Positions 34,201 to 49,500 of a stretch of 60,000 bases of DNA are shown here, in pieces. The stretch spans positions 57,958,287-58,018,286 of the forward strand of contig NC_087067.1 in assembly GCF_963678635.1 (NCBI RefSeq), read 5' to 3'. Every line of letters begins with the position of its first letter. The first letter of the stretch is position 1. The notes under the pieces were generated by a model, which saw only the letters and a program-made list of their open reading frames with translations, was not told where the DNA came from and searched no databases. This stretch comes from Symsagittifera roscoffensis. Lineage: Eukaryota > Xenacoelomorpha > Acoela > Convolutidae. The position numbers and the translations under genes were made by a program.

Positions 34201-37200
34201 AGTTTCCACTATCTTTTGGTCTTGACTACTGAACGTTTCTTCAGTTTTGACATCTTTGAAATACCCAGGGACGCTTTTTCGGGGTGTTAATGCGTTGTGG
34301 ACATGCCGACGGTTCCTGGGAGTACTAAGTTTTTAATTTTGATATGTATGTTTCTGAATTATGTCTATTTTTGTGTTCATCTTTGATGCGGTTTTTTGTG
34401 GTACAAATTTTTTCATTTTTGAGGACAGCGTGTGGCTAGTTGAGTCATCTTGATCTGTTCAGTGTTGTTTCATTCGTCAAATCTACTGGTTAGGCGATAC
34501 TTGCAGAAGCGAGTTTGCGCTGTGGTGATTTTTTGTTCGAAAAAAATTGTCACAGTACTGGCAGTTTTTCTTTCTTTTTGGTCTTGACTACCAGACATGA
34601 TTGGAGTTTTCACAAATTTGAAGAACAGTGGTGCCTTTTTGGGTTTGGTGATGCCTTTATAACTTGTTAAGGGTACCTGGGAAGGCTTAATTATTGATTT
34701 CTTTTTTTTCCTGGAATCATGTCTTTTTATGTGTCTATCAGTGATGCGGTTTTTCTCGTTACACGTTTTTCCATGTTTGATCACAGTGACTGGCTGACAT
34801 AGTTTTTTTGATGTGCTCATTTTTGTTCATTTATTCAATTCTCTTAGTGTTGCAATTGTTGCACTAGCGAATTTGCGCTGGAGTGATTTTGTCTCAATAA
34901 AGTTGTCACAAATTGGTAGTTTCCACTATCTTTTGGTCTTGACTACTGAATGTTTCTTCAGTTTTGACATCTTTGAAATACCCAGGGACGCTTTTTCGGG
35001 GTGTTAATGCTTTGTGGACATGCTGACGGTTCCTGGGATTACTAAGTTTTTAATTTTGGTATGTATGTTTCTGAATTATGTCTTTTTTTGTGTTCATCTT
35101 TGATGCGGTTTTTTGTGGTACAAATTTTTTCATTTTTGAGGACAGCGTGTGGCTAGTTAAGTCATCTTGATGTGTTCAGTGTTGTTTCATTCGTCAAATC
35201 TACTGGTTAGGCGATAGTTGCAGAAGCGAGTTTGCGCTGTGGTGATTTTTTGTTCGAAAAAAATTGTCGTCACAGTACTGGCAGTTTTTCTTTCTTTTTG
35301 GTCTTGACTGCCAGACATTATTTGAGTTTTCACAAATTTGAAAGACAGTGGTGCCTTTTTGGGTTTGGTGATGCCTTTATAACTTGTTAAGGGTACCTGG
35401 AAAGGCTTAATTATTGATTTCACTTTTTTTCCTGGAATCATGTCTTTTTATGTGTCTATCAGTGATGCGGTTTTTCTCGTTACACGTTTTTCCATTTTTG
35501 ATGGTAGTGACTGGCTGACATAGTTTTTTTGATGTGCTCATTTTTGTTCATTTAATCAATTCTCTTAGTGTTGCGATTGTTGCACTAGCGAATTCGCGCT
35601 GGAGTGATTTTGTCTCAATAAAGTTGTCACAAATTGGTAGTTTCCACTATCTTTTGGTCTTGACTACTGAATGTTTCTTCAGTTTTGACATCTTTGAAAT
35701 ACCCAGGGACGCTTTTTCGGGGTGTTAATGCGTTGTGGAAATGCTGACGGTTCCTGGGATTACTAAGTTTTTAATTTTGGTAAGTATGTTTCTGAATTAT
35801 GTCTTTTTTTGTGTTCATCTTTGATGCGGTTTTTTGTGGTACAAATTCTTTCATTTTTGAGGATAGCGTGTGGCTAGTTAAGTCATCTTGATGTGTTCAG
35901 TGATAATTCATTCGTCAAATCTACTGGTTAGGCGATAGTTGCAGAAGCGAGTTTGCGCTGTGGTGATTTTTTGTTCGAAAAAAATTGTCGTCACAGTACT
36001 GGCAATTTTTCTTTCTTTTTGGTCTTGACTGCCAGACAATATTTGAGTTTTCACAAATTTGAAAGACAGTGGTGCCTTTTTGGGTTTGGTGATGCCTTTA
36101 TAACTTGTTAAGGGTACCTGGGAAGGCTTAATTATTGATTTCACTTTTTTTCCTGGAATCATGTCTTTTTATGTGTCTATCAGTGATGCGGTTTTTCTCG
36201 TTACAAGTTTTTCCATTTTTGATCACAGTGACTGGTTGACATAGCCTTTTTGATGTGCTCATTTTTGTTCATTTATTCAAATCTACTAGTGTTGCGATTG
36301 TTGCACTAGCGAATTTGCGCTGGAGTGATTTTGTCTCAATAAAGTTGTCACAAATTGGTAGTTTCCACTATCTTTTGGTCTTGGCTATGAATGTTTCCTC
36401 AGTTTTGACATCTTTGAAATACCCAGGGACGCTTTCGGGGTTTTAATGCGTTGTGGACGTCCTGACAGTTCCTGGGAGTACCATGTTTTGAATTTTGGTT
36501 CTTGTGATTCTGAAATATGTCTTTTTTGTGTTCAGCTTTGATGCGATTTTTTGTGGTACAAATTTTTTCATTTTTGAGGACAGCGTGTGGCTAGTTAAGT
36601 CATCTTGATGTGTTCATTGTTGTTTCATTCGTCAAATCTACTGGGTAGGCGATAGTTGCAGAAGCGAATTTGAGCTGTGGTGATTTTTTGTTCGAAAAAA
36701 AATTGTCGTCACAGTAATGGCAGTTTTTCTTTCTTTTTGGTCTTGACTGCCAGACATTATTTGAGTTTTCACAAATTTGAAAGACAGTGGTGCCTTTTTG
36801 GGTTTGGTGATGCCTTTATAACTTGTTAAGGGTACCTGGGAAGGCTTAATTTTTTATTTCACTTTTTTTTCCTGGAATCATGTCTTTTTATGTGTCTATC
36901 AGTGATGCGGTTTTTCTCGTTACACATTTTTCCATGTTTGATCACAGTGACTGGCTGACATAATTTTTTTGATGTGCTCATTTTTGTTCATTTATTCAAT
37001 TCTACTCGTGTTGCGATTGTTGCACTAGCGAATTCGCGCTGGAGTGATTTTGTCTCAATAAAGTTGTCACAAATTGGTAGTTTCCACTATCTTTCGTTCT
37101 TGGCTACTGAATGTTTCTTCAGTTTTGACATCTTTGAAATACCCAGGGACGCTTTTTCGGGGTGTTAATGCGTTGTGGACGTGCTGACGGTTCCTGGGAG

Positions 37201-40200
37201 TACTAACTTTTTAATTTTGGTTTTTGTGTTTCTGAAATATGTCTTTTTTTGTGTGCATCTTTGATGCGATTTTATGTGGTACAATTTTTTTCATTTTTGA
37301 GGACAGCGCGTGGCTAGTTAAGTCATCTTGATGTGTTCATTGTTGTTTCATTCGTCAAATCTACTGGTTAGGCGATAGTTGCAGAAGCGAATTTTTGCTG
37401 TGGTGATTTTTTGTTCCAAAAAATTGTCGTCACAGTACTGGCAGTTTTTCTTTCTTTTTGGTCTTGACTACCAGACATTATTTGAATTTTCACAAATTTG
37501 AAAGACAGTGGTGCCTTTTTGGGTTTGGTTATGCCTTTATAACTTGTTAAGGGTACCTGGGAAGGCTTAATTATTGATTTCACTTTTTTTCCTGGAATCA
37601 TGTCTTTTTATGTGTCTATCAGTGATGCGGTTTTTCTCGTTACACGTTTTTCCATGTTTGATCACAGTGACTGGCTGACATAGTTTTTTTGATGTGCTCA
37701 TTTTTGTTCATTTATTCAATTCTACTCGTGTTGCGATTGTTGCACTAGCGAATTCGCGCTGGAGTGATTTTGTCTCAATAAAGTTGTCACAAATTGGTAG
37801 TTTCCACTATCTTTTGTTCTTGGCTACTGAATGTTTCTTCAGTTTTGACATCTTTGAAAAACCCAGGGACGCTTTTTCGGGGTGTTAATGCGTTGTGGAC
37901 ATGCTGACGGTTCCTGGGAGTACTAAGTTTTTAATTTTGGTATTTATGTTTCTGAATTATGTCTTTTTTGTGTTCACCTTTGATGCGATTTTTTGTGGTA
38001 CAAGTTTTTTCATTTTTGAGGACAGCGTGTGGCTAGTTAAGTCATCTTGATGTGTTCATTGTTGTTTCATTCGTCAAATCTACTGGGTAGGCGATAGTTG
38101 CAGTAGCGAATTTGCGCTGTGGTTTTTTTTTGTTCGAAAAAAATTGTCGTCACAGTACTGGCATTTTTTCTTTCTTTTTGGTCTTGACTGCCAGACATTA
38201 TTTGAGTTTTCACAAATTTGAAAGACAGTGGTGCCTTTTTGGGTTTGGTGATGCCTTTATAACTTGTTAAGGGTACCTGGGAAGGCTTAATTATTGATTT
38301 CACTTTTTTTCCTGGAATCATGTCTTTTTATGTGTCTATCAGTGATGCGGTTTTTCTCGTTACACGTTTTTCCATGTTTGATCACAGTGACTGGCTGACA
38401 TAGTTTTTTTTTATTTGCTCATTTTTGTTCATATATTCAATTCTACTAGTGTTGCGTTTGTTGCACTAGCGAATTCGCGATGGAGTGATTTTGTCTCAAT
38501 AAAGTTGTCACAAATTGGTAGTTTCCACTATCTTTTGGTCCAGGCTTTTGAAGGTTTCTTCAGTTTTGACATCTTTGAAATACCCAGGGACGCTTTTTCG
38601 GGGTGTTAATTCGTTGTGGACATGATGACGGTTCCTGGGAAGACTAAGTTTTAATTTTGGTAATTATGTCTTTTTTTGTGTTCATCTTTGATGCGATTTT
38701 TTGTGGTACAAATTTTTTCATTTTTGAGGACAGCGTGTGGCTAGTTAAGTCATCTTGATGTGTTCATTGTTGTTTCATTCGTCAAATCTACTGGTTAGGC
38801 GATAGTTGCAGAAGCGAATTTGCGCTGTGGTGATTTTCTGTTCGAAAAAAATTGTCGTCACAGTACTGGCAGTTTTTCTTTCTTTTTGGTCTTGACTGCC
38901 AGACATTATTTGAGTTTTCACAAATTTTAAAGACAGTGGTGCCTTTTTGGGTTTGGTGATGCCTTTATAACTTGTTAAGGGTACCTGGGAAGGCTTAATT
39001 ATTGATTTTACTTTTTTTTCCTGGAATCATGTCTTTTTATGTGTCTGTCAGTGATGCTGTTTTTCTCGTTACACGTTTTTCCATTTTTGATCACAGTGAC
39101 TGGCTGACATAGTTTTTTTGATGTGCTCATTTTTGTTCATTTATTCAATTCTACTCGTGTTGCGATTGTTGCACTAGCGAATTTGCGCTGGAGTGATTTT
39201 ATCTCAATAAAGTTGTCACAAATTGGTAGTTTCCACTATCTTTTGGTCTTGGCTACTGAATGTTTCTTCAGTTTTGACATCTTTGAAATACCCAGGGACG
39301 CTTTTTCGGGGTTTTAATGCGTTGTGGACGTGCTGACGGTTCCTGGGAGTACTAAGTTTTTAATTTTGGTATTAATGTTTCTGAATTATGTCTTTTTTTG
39401 TGTTCATCTTGATGCGATTTTTGTGGTACAAATTTTTTCATTTTTGAGGACAGCGTGTGGCTAGTTAAGTCATCTTGATGTGTTCATTGTTGTTTCATTC
39501 GTCAAATCTACTGGGTAGGCGATAGTTGCAGAAGCGAATTTGGGCTGTGGTGATTTTTTGTTCGAAAAAAAATTGTCGTCACAGTACTGGCAGTTTTTCT
39601 TTCTTTTTATCTTGACTGCCAGACATTATTTGAGTTTTCACAAATTTGAAAGACAGTGGTGCCTTTTTGGGTTTGGTGATGCCTTTATAACTTGTTAAGG
39701 GTACCTGGGAAGGCTTATTTATTGATTTCACTTTTTTTCCTGGAATCATGTCTTATTATGTGTCTATCAGTGATGCGGTTTTTCTCGTTACACGTTTTTC
39801 CATGTTTGATCACAGTGACTGGCTGACATAGTTTTTTTGATGAGCTCATTTTTGTTCATTTATTCAATTCTAGTCTCGTGTTGCGATTTTTGCACTAGCG
39901 AATTCGCGATGGAGTGATTTTGTCTCAATAAAGTTGTCACAAATTGGTAGTTTCCACTATCTTTTGTTCTTGGCTACTGAATGTTTCTTCAGTTTTGACA
40001 TCTTTGAAATACCCAGGGACGCTTTTTCGGGGTGTTAATGCGTTGTGGACGTGCTGACAGTTCCTGGGAGTACCAATTTTTTAATTTTGGTTCTTGTGTT
40101 TCTGAAATATGTCTTTTTTTGTGTGCATCTTTGATGCGATTTTTTGTGGTACAAATTTTTTCATTTTTGAGGACAGCGTGTGGCTAGTTAAGTCATCTTG

Positions 40201-40563
40201 ATGTGTTCATTGTTGTTTCATTCGTCAAATCTACTGGGTAGGCGATAGTTGCAGAAGCGAATTTGCGCTGTGGTGATTTTTTGTTCGAAAAAAAATTGTC
40301 GTCACAGTACTGGCAGTTTTTCTTTCTTTTTATCTTGACTGCCAGACATTATTTGAGTTTTCACAAATTTGAAAGACAGTGGTGCCTTTTTGGGTCTGGT
40401 GATGCCTTTATAACTTGTTAAGGGTACCTGGGAAGGCCTAATTATTGATTTCACTTTTTTTCCTGGAATCATGCCTTTTTATGGGTCTATCAGTGATGCG
40501 GTTTTTCTCGTTACACGTTTTTCCATGTTTGATCACAGTGACTGGCTGACATAATTTTTTGAT

Positions 40564-43500
40564 TTGCTCATTTTTGTTCATATATTCAATTCTACTAGTG
40601 TTGCGATTGTTGCACTAGCGAATTTGCAATGGAGTGATTTTGTCTCAATAAAGTTGTCACAAATTGGTAGTTTCCACTATCTTTTGGTCCTGGCTACTGA
40701 ATGTTTCTTCAGTTTTGACATCTTTGAAATACCCAGGGACGCTTTTTCGGGGTGTTAATTCGTTGTGGACATGATGAAGGTTCCTGGAAGTACTAAGTTT
40801 TTAATTTTGGTATTTATGTTTCTGAATTATGTCTTTTTTGTGTTCATCTTTGATGCGATTTTTTGTGGTACAAATTTTTTCATTTTTGAGGACAGCGTGT
40901 GGCTAGTTAAGTCATCTTGATGTGTTCATTGTTGCTTCATTCGTCAATTCTACTGGTTAGGCGATAGTTGCAGAAGCGAATTTGCGCTGTGGTGATTTTT
41001 TGTTCGAAAAAAAATTGTCACAGTACTGGCAGTTTTTCTTTCTTTTTGGTCTTGACTACCAGACATTATTTGAGTTTTCACAAATTTGAAAGACAGTGGT
41101 GCCTTTTTGGGTTTGGTGATGCCTTTATAACCTGTTAAGGGTTCCTGGGAAGGCTTAATTATTGATTTCACTTTTTTTCCTGGAATCATGTCTTTTTATG
41201 TGTCTGTCAGTGATGCGGTTTTTCTCGTTACACGTTTTTCCATTTTTGATCACAGTGACTGGCTGACATAGTTTTTTTGATGTGCTCATTTTTGTTCATT
41301 TATTCAATTCTACTCGTGTTGCGATTGTTGCACTAGCGAATTCGCGATGGAGTGATTTTGTCTCAATAAAGTTGTCACAAATTGGTAGTTTCCACTATCT
41401 TTTGGTCCTGGCTACTGAATGTTTCTTCAGTTTTGACATCTTTGAAATACCCAGGGACGCTTTTTCGGGGGGTTAATTCGTTGTGGACATGATGAAAGCT
41501 CCTGGAAGTACTAAGTTTTTAATTTTGGTATTTATGTTTCCTAATTATGTCTTTTTTTTGTGTTCATCTTTGATGCGATTTTTTGTGGTACAAATTTTTT
41601 CATTTTTGAGGACAGCGTGTGGCTAGTTAAGTCATCTTGATGTGTTCATTGTTGTTTCATTCGTCAAATCTACTGGTTAGGCGATAGTTGCAGAAGCGAA
41701 TTTGCGCTGTGGTGATTTTTTGTTCGAAAAAAAATTGTCACAGTACTGGCAGTTTTTCTTTCTTTTTGGTCTTGACTACCAGACATTATTTGAGTTTTCA
41801 CAAATTTGAAAGACAGTGGTGTCTTTTTGGGTTTGGTGATACCTTTATAACTTGTTAAGGGTACCTGGGAAGGCTTAATTAATGATTTCACTTTTTTTCC
41901 TGGAATCATGTCTTTTTATGTGTCTGTCAGTGATGCGGTTTTTCTCGTTACACGTTTTTCCATTTTTGATCACAGTGACTGGCTGACATAATTTTTTTGA
42001 TGTGCTCATTTTTGTTCATTTATTCAATTCTACTCGTGTTGCGATTGTTGCACTAGCGAATTCGCGATGGAGTGATTTTTTCTCAATAAAGTTGTCACAA
42101 ATTGGTAGTTTCCACTATCTTTTGGTCCTGGCTACTGAATGTTTCTTCAGTTTTGACATCTTTGAAATACCCAGGGACGCTTTTTCGGGTGTTAATTCGT
42201 TGTGGACGTGCTGACGGTTCCTGGGAGTACTAATTTTTTAATTTTGGTATCTATGTTTCTGAATTATGTCTTTTTTTGTGGTACAAATTTTTTTCATTTT
42301 TGAGGACAGCGTGTGGCTAGTTAAGTCATCTTGATGTGTTCATTGTTGTTTCATTCGTCAAATCTACTGGGTAGGCGATAGTTGGAGAAGCGAATTTGAG
42401 CTGTGGTGATTTTTTGTTCGAAAAAAAAATTGTCGTCACAGTACTGGCAGTTTTTCTTTCTTTTTGGTCTTGACTGCCAGACATTATTTGAGTTTTCACA
42501 AACTTGAAAGACAGTGGTGCCTTTTTAGGTTTGGTGATGCCTTTATAACTTGTTAAGGGTACCTGGGAAGGCTTAATTATTGATTTCACTTTTTTTCCTG
42601 GAATCATGTCCTTTTATGTGTCTATCAGTGATGCGGTTTTTCTCGTTACACGTTTTTCCAAGTTTGATCACAGTGACTGGCTGACATAGTTTTTTTGATG
42701 TGCTCATTTTTGTTCATTTATTCAATTCTACTCGTGTTGCGATTGTTGCACTAGCGAATTCGCGATGGAGTGATTTTTTCTCAATAAAGTTGTCACAAAT
42801 TGGTAGTTTCCACTATCTTTTGGTCCTGGCTACTGAATGTTTCTTCAGTTTTGACATCTTTGAAATACCCAGGGACGCTTTTTCGGGTGTTAATTCGTTG
42901 TGGACGTGCTGACGGTTCCTGGGAGTACTAACTTTTTAATTTTGGTATCTATGTTTCTGAATTATGTCTTTTTTTGTGGTACAAATTTTTTTCATTTTCG
43001 AGGACAGCGTGTGGCTAGTTAAGTCATCTTGATGTGTTCATTGTTGTTTCATTCGTCAAATCTACTGGGTAGGCGATAGTTGGAGAAGCGAATTTGAGCT
43101 GTGGTGATTTTTTGTTCGAAAAAAAAATTGTCGTCACAGTACTGGCAGTTTTTCTTTCTTTTTGGTCTTGACTGCCAGACATTATTTGAGTTTTCACAAA
43201 CTTGAAAGACAGTGGTGCCTTTTTAGGTTTGGTGATGCCTTTATAACTTGTTAAGGGTACCTGGGAAGGCTTAATTATTGATTTCACTTTTTTTCCTGGA
43301 ATCATGTCCTTTTATGTGTCTATCAGTGATGCGGTTTTTCTCGTTACACGTTTTTCCAAGTTTGATCACAGTGACTGGCTGACATAGTTTTTTTGATGTG
43401 CTCATTTTTGTTCATTTATTCAATTCTACTCGTGTTGCAATTTTTGCACTAGCGAATTCGCGCTGGAGTGATTTTGTCTCAAAAAAGTTGTCACAAATTG

Positions 43501-46500
43501 GTAGTTTCCAATATCTTTTGTTCTTGGCTACTGAATGTTTCTTCAGTTTTGACATCTTTGAAATACCCAGGGACGCTTTTTCGGGGTGTTAATGCGTTGT
43601 GGACGTGTTGATGGTTCCTGGGAGTACTAATTTTTTAATTTTGGTTCTTGTGTTTCTGAAATATGTCTTTTTTTTGTGTGCGTCTTTGATGCGATTTTTT
43701 GTGGTACAAATTTTTTCATTTTTGAGGACAGCGTGTGGCTAGTTAAGTCATCTTGATGTGTTCATTGTTGTTTCATTCGTCAAATTTACTGGTTAGGCGA
43801 TAGTTGCAGAAGCGAATTTGCGCTGTGGTGATTTTTTGTTCGAAAAAAATTGTCGTCACAGTACTGGCAGTTTTACTTTCTTTTTGGTCTTGACTGCCAG
43901 ACATTATTTGAGTTTTCACAATTTTGAAAGACAGTGGTGCCTTTTTGGGTTTGGTGATGCCTTTATAACTTGTTAAGGGTACCTGGGAAGGCCTAATTAT
44001 TGATTTCACTTTTTTTCCTGGAATCGTGCCTTTTTATGTGTATCAGTGATGCGGTTTTTCTCGTTACACGTTTTTCCATGTTTGATCACAGTGACTGGCT
44101 GACATAGTTTTTTTGATTTGCTCATTTTCGTTCATATATTCAATTCTACTAGTGTTGCGATTGTTGCACTAGCGAATTCGCGATGGAGTGATTTTGTCTC
44201 AATAAAGTTGTCACAAATTGGTAGTTTCCACTATCTTTTGGTCCTGGCTACTGAATGTTTCTTCAGTTTTGACATCTCTGAAATACCCAGGGACGCTTTT
44301 TCGGGGTGTTAATTCGTTGTGGACATGATGACGGTTCCTGGGAGTACTAAGTTTTTAATTTTGGTATTTATGTTTCTGAATTATGTCTTTTTTTGTGTTC
44401 ATCTTTGATGCGATTTTTTGTGGTACAAATTTTTTCATTTTTGAGGACAGCGTGTGGCTAGTTAAGTCATCTTGATGTGTTCATTGTTGTTTCAATTGTC
44501 AAATCTACTGGTTAGGCGATTGCTGCAGAAGCGAATTTGCGCTGTGGTGATTTTTTGTTCGAAAAAAATTGTCACAGTACTGGCAGTTTTTCTTTCTTTT
44601 TGGTCTTGACTACCAGACATTATTTGAGTTTTCACAAATTTTAAAGACAGTGGTGCCTTTTTGGGTTTGGTGATGCCTTTATAACTTGTTAAGGGTACCT
44701 GGGAAGTTTTAATTATTGATTTCACTTTTTTTTCCTGGAATCATGTCTTTTTATGTGTCTGTCAGTGATGCGGTTTTTCTCGTTACACGTTTTTCCATTT
44801 TTGATCACAGTGACTGGCTGACATAGTTTTTTTGATGTGCTCATTTTTGATCATTTATTCAATTCTACTCGTGTTGCGATTGTTGCACTAGCGAATTCGC
44901 GATGGAGTGATTTTGTCTCAATAAAGTTGTCAAATTGGTAGTTTCCACTATCTTTTGGTCTTGGCTACTGAATGTTTCTTCAGTTTTGACATCTTTAAAA
45001 TACCCAGGGACGCTTTTTCGGTGTTTTAATGCGTTGTGGACGTTCTGGCCGTTCCTGGGAGTACTAAGTTTTTAATTTTGGTAGTTGTGTTTCTGAAATA
45101 TGTCTTTTTTTGTGTTCATCTTAAATGCGGTTTTTTGTGGTACAAAATTTTTCATTTTTGAGGACAGTGTGTGGCTAGTTAAGTTATCTTGATGTGTTCA
45201 TTGTTGTTTCATTCGTCAGATATACTAAGAAAGCGATAGTTGCAGAAGCGAATTTGCGCTCTGGTGATTTTTTGTTCGAAAAAAATTGTCGTCACAGTAC
45301 TGGCAGTTTTCTTTCTTTTTGGTCTTGACTGCCAGACATTATTTGAGTTTTCACAAATTTGAAAGACAATGGTACCTTTTTGGGTTTGTTGATGCCTTTA
45401 TAACTTGTTAAGGGTACCTGGGAAGGCCTAATTATTGATCTCACTTTTTTTTCCTGGAATCATGTCTTTTTATGTGTCTATCAGTGATGCGGTTTTTCTC
45501 GTTACACGTTTTTCCATGTTTGATCACAGTGACTGGCTGACATAGTTTTTTTGATTTGCTCATTTTTGTTCATATAATCAATTCTACTAGTGTTGCGATT
45601 GTTGAACTAGCGAATTCGCGATGGAGTGATTTTGTCTCAATAAAGTTGTCACAAATTGGTTGTTTCCACTATCTTTTGGTCCTGGCTACTGAATGTTTCT
45701 TCAGTTTTGACATCTTTGAAATACCCAGGGACGCTTTTTCGGGGTGTTAATGCGTTGTGGACATGCTCACAATTCCTGGGAGTACTAAGTTTTTAATTTT
45801 GGTATTTATGTTTCTGAATTATGTCTTTTTTTGTGTTCATCTTTGATGCGATTTTTTGTGGTACAAATTTTTTCATTTTTGAGGACAGCGTGTGGCTAGT
45901 TAAGTCATCTTGATGTGTTCATTGTTGTTTCATTCGTCAAATCTACTGGTTAGGCGATAGTTGCAGAAGCGAATTTGCGCTGTGGTGATTTTTTGTTTGA
46001 AAAAAATTGTCGTCACAGTATTGGCAGTTTTTCTTTCTTTTTGGTCTTGACTACCAGACATTATTTGAGTTTTCACAAATTTTAAAGACAGTGGTGCCTT
46101 TTTGGGTTTGCTGATGCCTTTATAACTTGTAAAGGGTACCTGGGAAGGCTTAATTATTGATTTCACTTTTTTTCCCTGGAATCATGTCTTTTTATGTGTC
46201 TGTCAGTGATGCGGTTTTTCTCGTTACACGTTTTTCCATTTTTGATCACAGTGACTGGCTGACATAGTTTTTTTGATGTGCTCATTTTTGTTCATTTATT
46301 CAATTCTACTCGTGTTGCGATTGTTGCACTAGCGAATTTGCGCTGGAGTGATTTTATCTCAAAAAAGTTGTCACAAATTGGTAGTTTCCACTATCTTTTG
46401 GTCTTGGCTACTGAGTGTTTCTTCACTTTTGACATCTTTGAAATACCCAGGGACGCTTTTTCGGGGTTGTTAATGCGTTGTGGACGTGCTGACGGTTCCT

Positions 46501-49500
46501 AGGAGTACTAAGTTTTTAATTTTGGTATTTGTGTTTCTGAAAAATGTCTTTTTCTGTGTTCATCTTTTATGCGGTTTTTTGTGGTACAAAACTTTTCATT
46601 TTTGAGGACAGTGTGTGGCTAGTTAAGTTATCTTGATGTGTTCATTGTTGTTTCATTCGTCAGATCTACTAGGAAAGCGATAGTTGCAGAAGCGAATTTG
46701 CGCTGTGGTGATTTTTTATTCGAAAAAAATTGTCGTCACAGTACTGGCAGTTTTTCTTTCTTTTTGGTCTTGACTGCCAGACATTATTTGAGTTTTCGCA
46801 AATTTGAAAGACAGTGGTGCCTTTTTGGGTTTGGTGATGCCTTTATAACTTGTTAAGGGTACCTGGGAAGGCCTAATTATTGATCTCACTTTTTTTCATG
46901 GAATCATGTCTTTTTATGTGTCTATCAGTGATGCGGTTTTTCTCGTTACACGTTTTTCCATGTTTGATCACAGTGACTGGCTGACATAGTTTTTTTGATG
47001 TGCTCATTTTTGTTCATTTAATCAATTCTACTAGTGTTGCGATTGTTGCACTAGCGAATTCGCGCTGGAGTGATTTTATCTCAATAAAGTTGTCACAAAT
47101 TGGTAGTTTCCACTATCTTTTGGTCTTGGCTACTGAAAGTTTCTTCAGTTTTGACATCTTTGAAATACCCAGGGACGCTTTTTCGGGGTTTTAATGCGTT
47201 GTGGACGTGCTGACGGTTCCTGGGAGTACTAAGTTTTTAATTTTGGTATTTGTGTTTCTGAAAAATGTCTTTTTCTGTGTTCATCTTTTATGCGGTTTTC
47301 TGTGGTACAAAATTTTTCATTTTTGAGGACAGTGTGTGGCTAGTTAAGTTATCTTGATGTGTTCATTGTTGTTTCATTCGTCAGATATACTAAAAAAGCG
47401 ATAGTTGCAGAAGCGAATTTGCGCTCTGGTGATTTTTTGTTCGAAAAAAATTGTCGTCACAGTACTGGCAGTTTTTCTTTCTTTTTGGTCTTGACTGCCA
47501 GACATTATTTGAGTTTTCACAAATTTGAAAGACAATGGTACCTTTTTGGGTTTGTTGATGCCTTTATAACTTGTTAAGGGTACCTGGGAAGGCCTAATTA
47601 TTGATCTCACTTTTTTTTCCTGGAATCATGTCTTTTTATGTGTCTATCAGTGATGCGGTTTTTCTCGTTACACGTTTTTCCATGTTTGATCACAGTGACT
47701 GGCTGACATAGTTTTTTTGATTTGCTCATTTTTGTTCATATAATCAATTCTACTAGTGTTGCGATTGTTGAACTAGCGAATTCGCGATGGAGTGATTTTG
47801 TCTCAATAAAGTTGTCACAAATTGGTTGTTTCCACTATCTTTTGGTCCTGGCTACTGAATGTTTCTTCAATTTTGACATCTTTGAAATACCCAGGGACGC
47901 TTTTTCGGGGTGTTAATGCGTTGTGGACATGCTCACGGTTCCTGGGAGTACTAAGTTTTTAATTTTGGTATTTATGTTTCTGAATTATGTCTTTTTTTGT
48001 GTTCATCTTTGATGCGATTTTTTGTGGTACAAATTTTTTCGTTTTTGAGGACAGCGTGTGGCTAGTTAAGTCATCTTGATGTGTTCATTGTTGTTTCATT
48101 CGTCAAATCTACTGGTTAGGCGATAGTTGCAGAAGCGAATTTGCGCTGTGGTGATTTTTTGTTTGAAAAAAATTGTCGTCACAGTATTGGCAGTTTTTCT
48201 TTCTTTTTGGTCTTGACTACCAGACATTATTTGAGTTTTCACAAATTTTAAAGACAGTGGTGCCTTTTTGGGTTTGCTGATGCCTTTATAACTTGTAAAG
48301 GGTACCTGGGAAGGCTTAATTATTGATTTCACTTTTTTTCCCTGGAATCATGTCTTTTTATGTGTCTGTCAGTGATGCGGTTTTTCTCGTTACACGTTTT
48401 TCCATTTTTGATCACAGTGACTGGCTGACATAGTTTTTTTGATGTGCTCATTTTTGTTCATTTATTCAATTCTACTCGTGTTGCGATTGTTGCACTAGCG
48501 AATTTGCGCTGGAGTGATTTTATCTCAAAAAAGTTGTCACAAATTGGTAGTTTCCACTATCTTTTGGTCTTGGCTACTGAGTGTTTCTTCACTTTTGACA
48601 TCTTTGAAATACCCAGGGACGCTTTTTCGGGGTTGTTAATGCGTTGTGGACGTGCTGACGGTTCCTAGGAGTACTAAGTTTTTAATTTTGGTATTTGTGT
48701 TTCTGAAAAATGTCTTTTTCTGTGTTCATCTTTTATGCGGTTTTTTGTGGTACAAAACTTTTCATTTTTGAGGACAGTGTGTGGCTAGTTAAGTTATCTT
48801 GATGTGTTCATTGTTGTTTCATTCGTCAGATCTACTAGGAAAGCGATAGTTGCAGAAGCGAATTTGCGCTGTGGTGATTTTTTATTCGAAAAAAATTGTC
48901 GTCACAGTACTGGCAGTTTTTCTTTCTTTTTGGTCTTGACTGCCAGACATTATTTGAGTTTTCGCAAATTTGAAAGACAGTGGTGCCTTTTTGGGTTTGG
49001 TGATGCCTTTATAACTTGTTAAGGGTACCTGGGAAGGCCTAATTATTGATCTCACTTTTTTTCATGGAATCATGTCTTTTTATGTGTCTATCAGTGATGC
49101 GGTTTTTCTCGTTACACGTTTTTCCATGTTTGATCACAGTGACTGGCTGACATAGTTTTTTTGATGTGCTCATTTTTGTTCATTTATTCAATTCTACTCG
49201 TGTTGCGATTGTTGCACTAGCGAATTCGCGCTGGAGTGATTTTATCTCAATAAAGTTGTCACAAATTGGTAGTTTCCACTATCTTTTGGTCTTGGCTACT
49301 GAAAGTTTCTTCAGTTTTGACATCTTTGAAATACCCAGGGACGCTTTTTCGGGGTTTTAATGCGTTGTGGACGTGCTGACGGTTCCTGGGAGTACTAAGT
49401 TTTTAATTTTGGTATTTGTGTTTCTGAAAAATGTCTTTTTCTGTGTTCATCTTTTATGCGGTTTTCTGTGGTACAAAATTTTTCATTTTTGAGGACAGTG

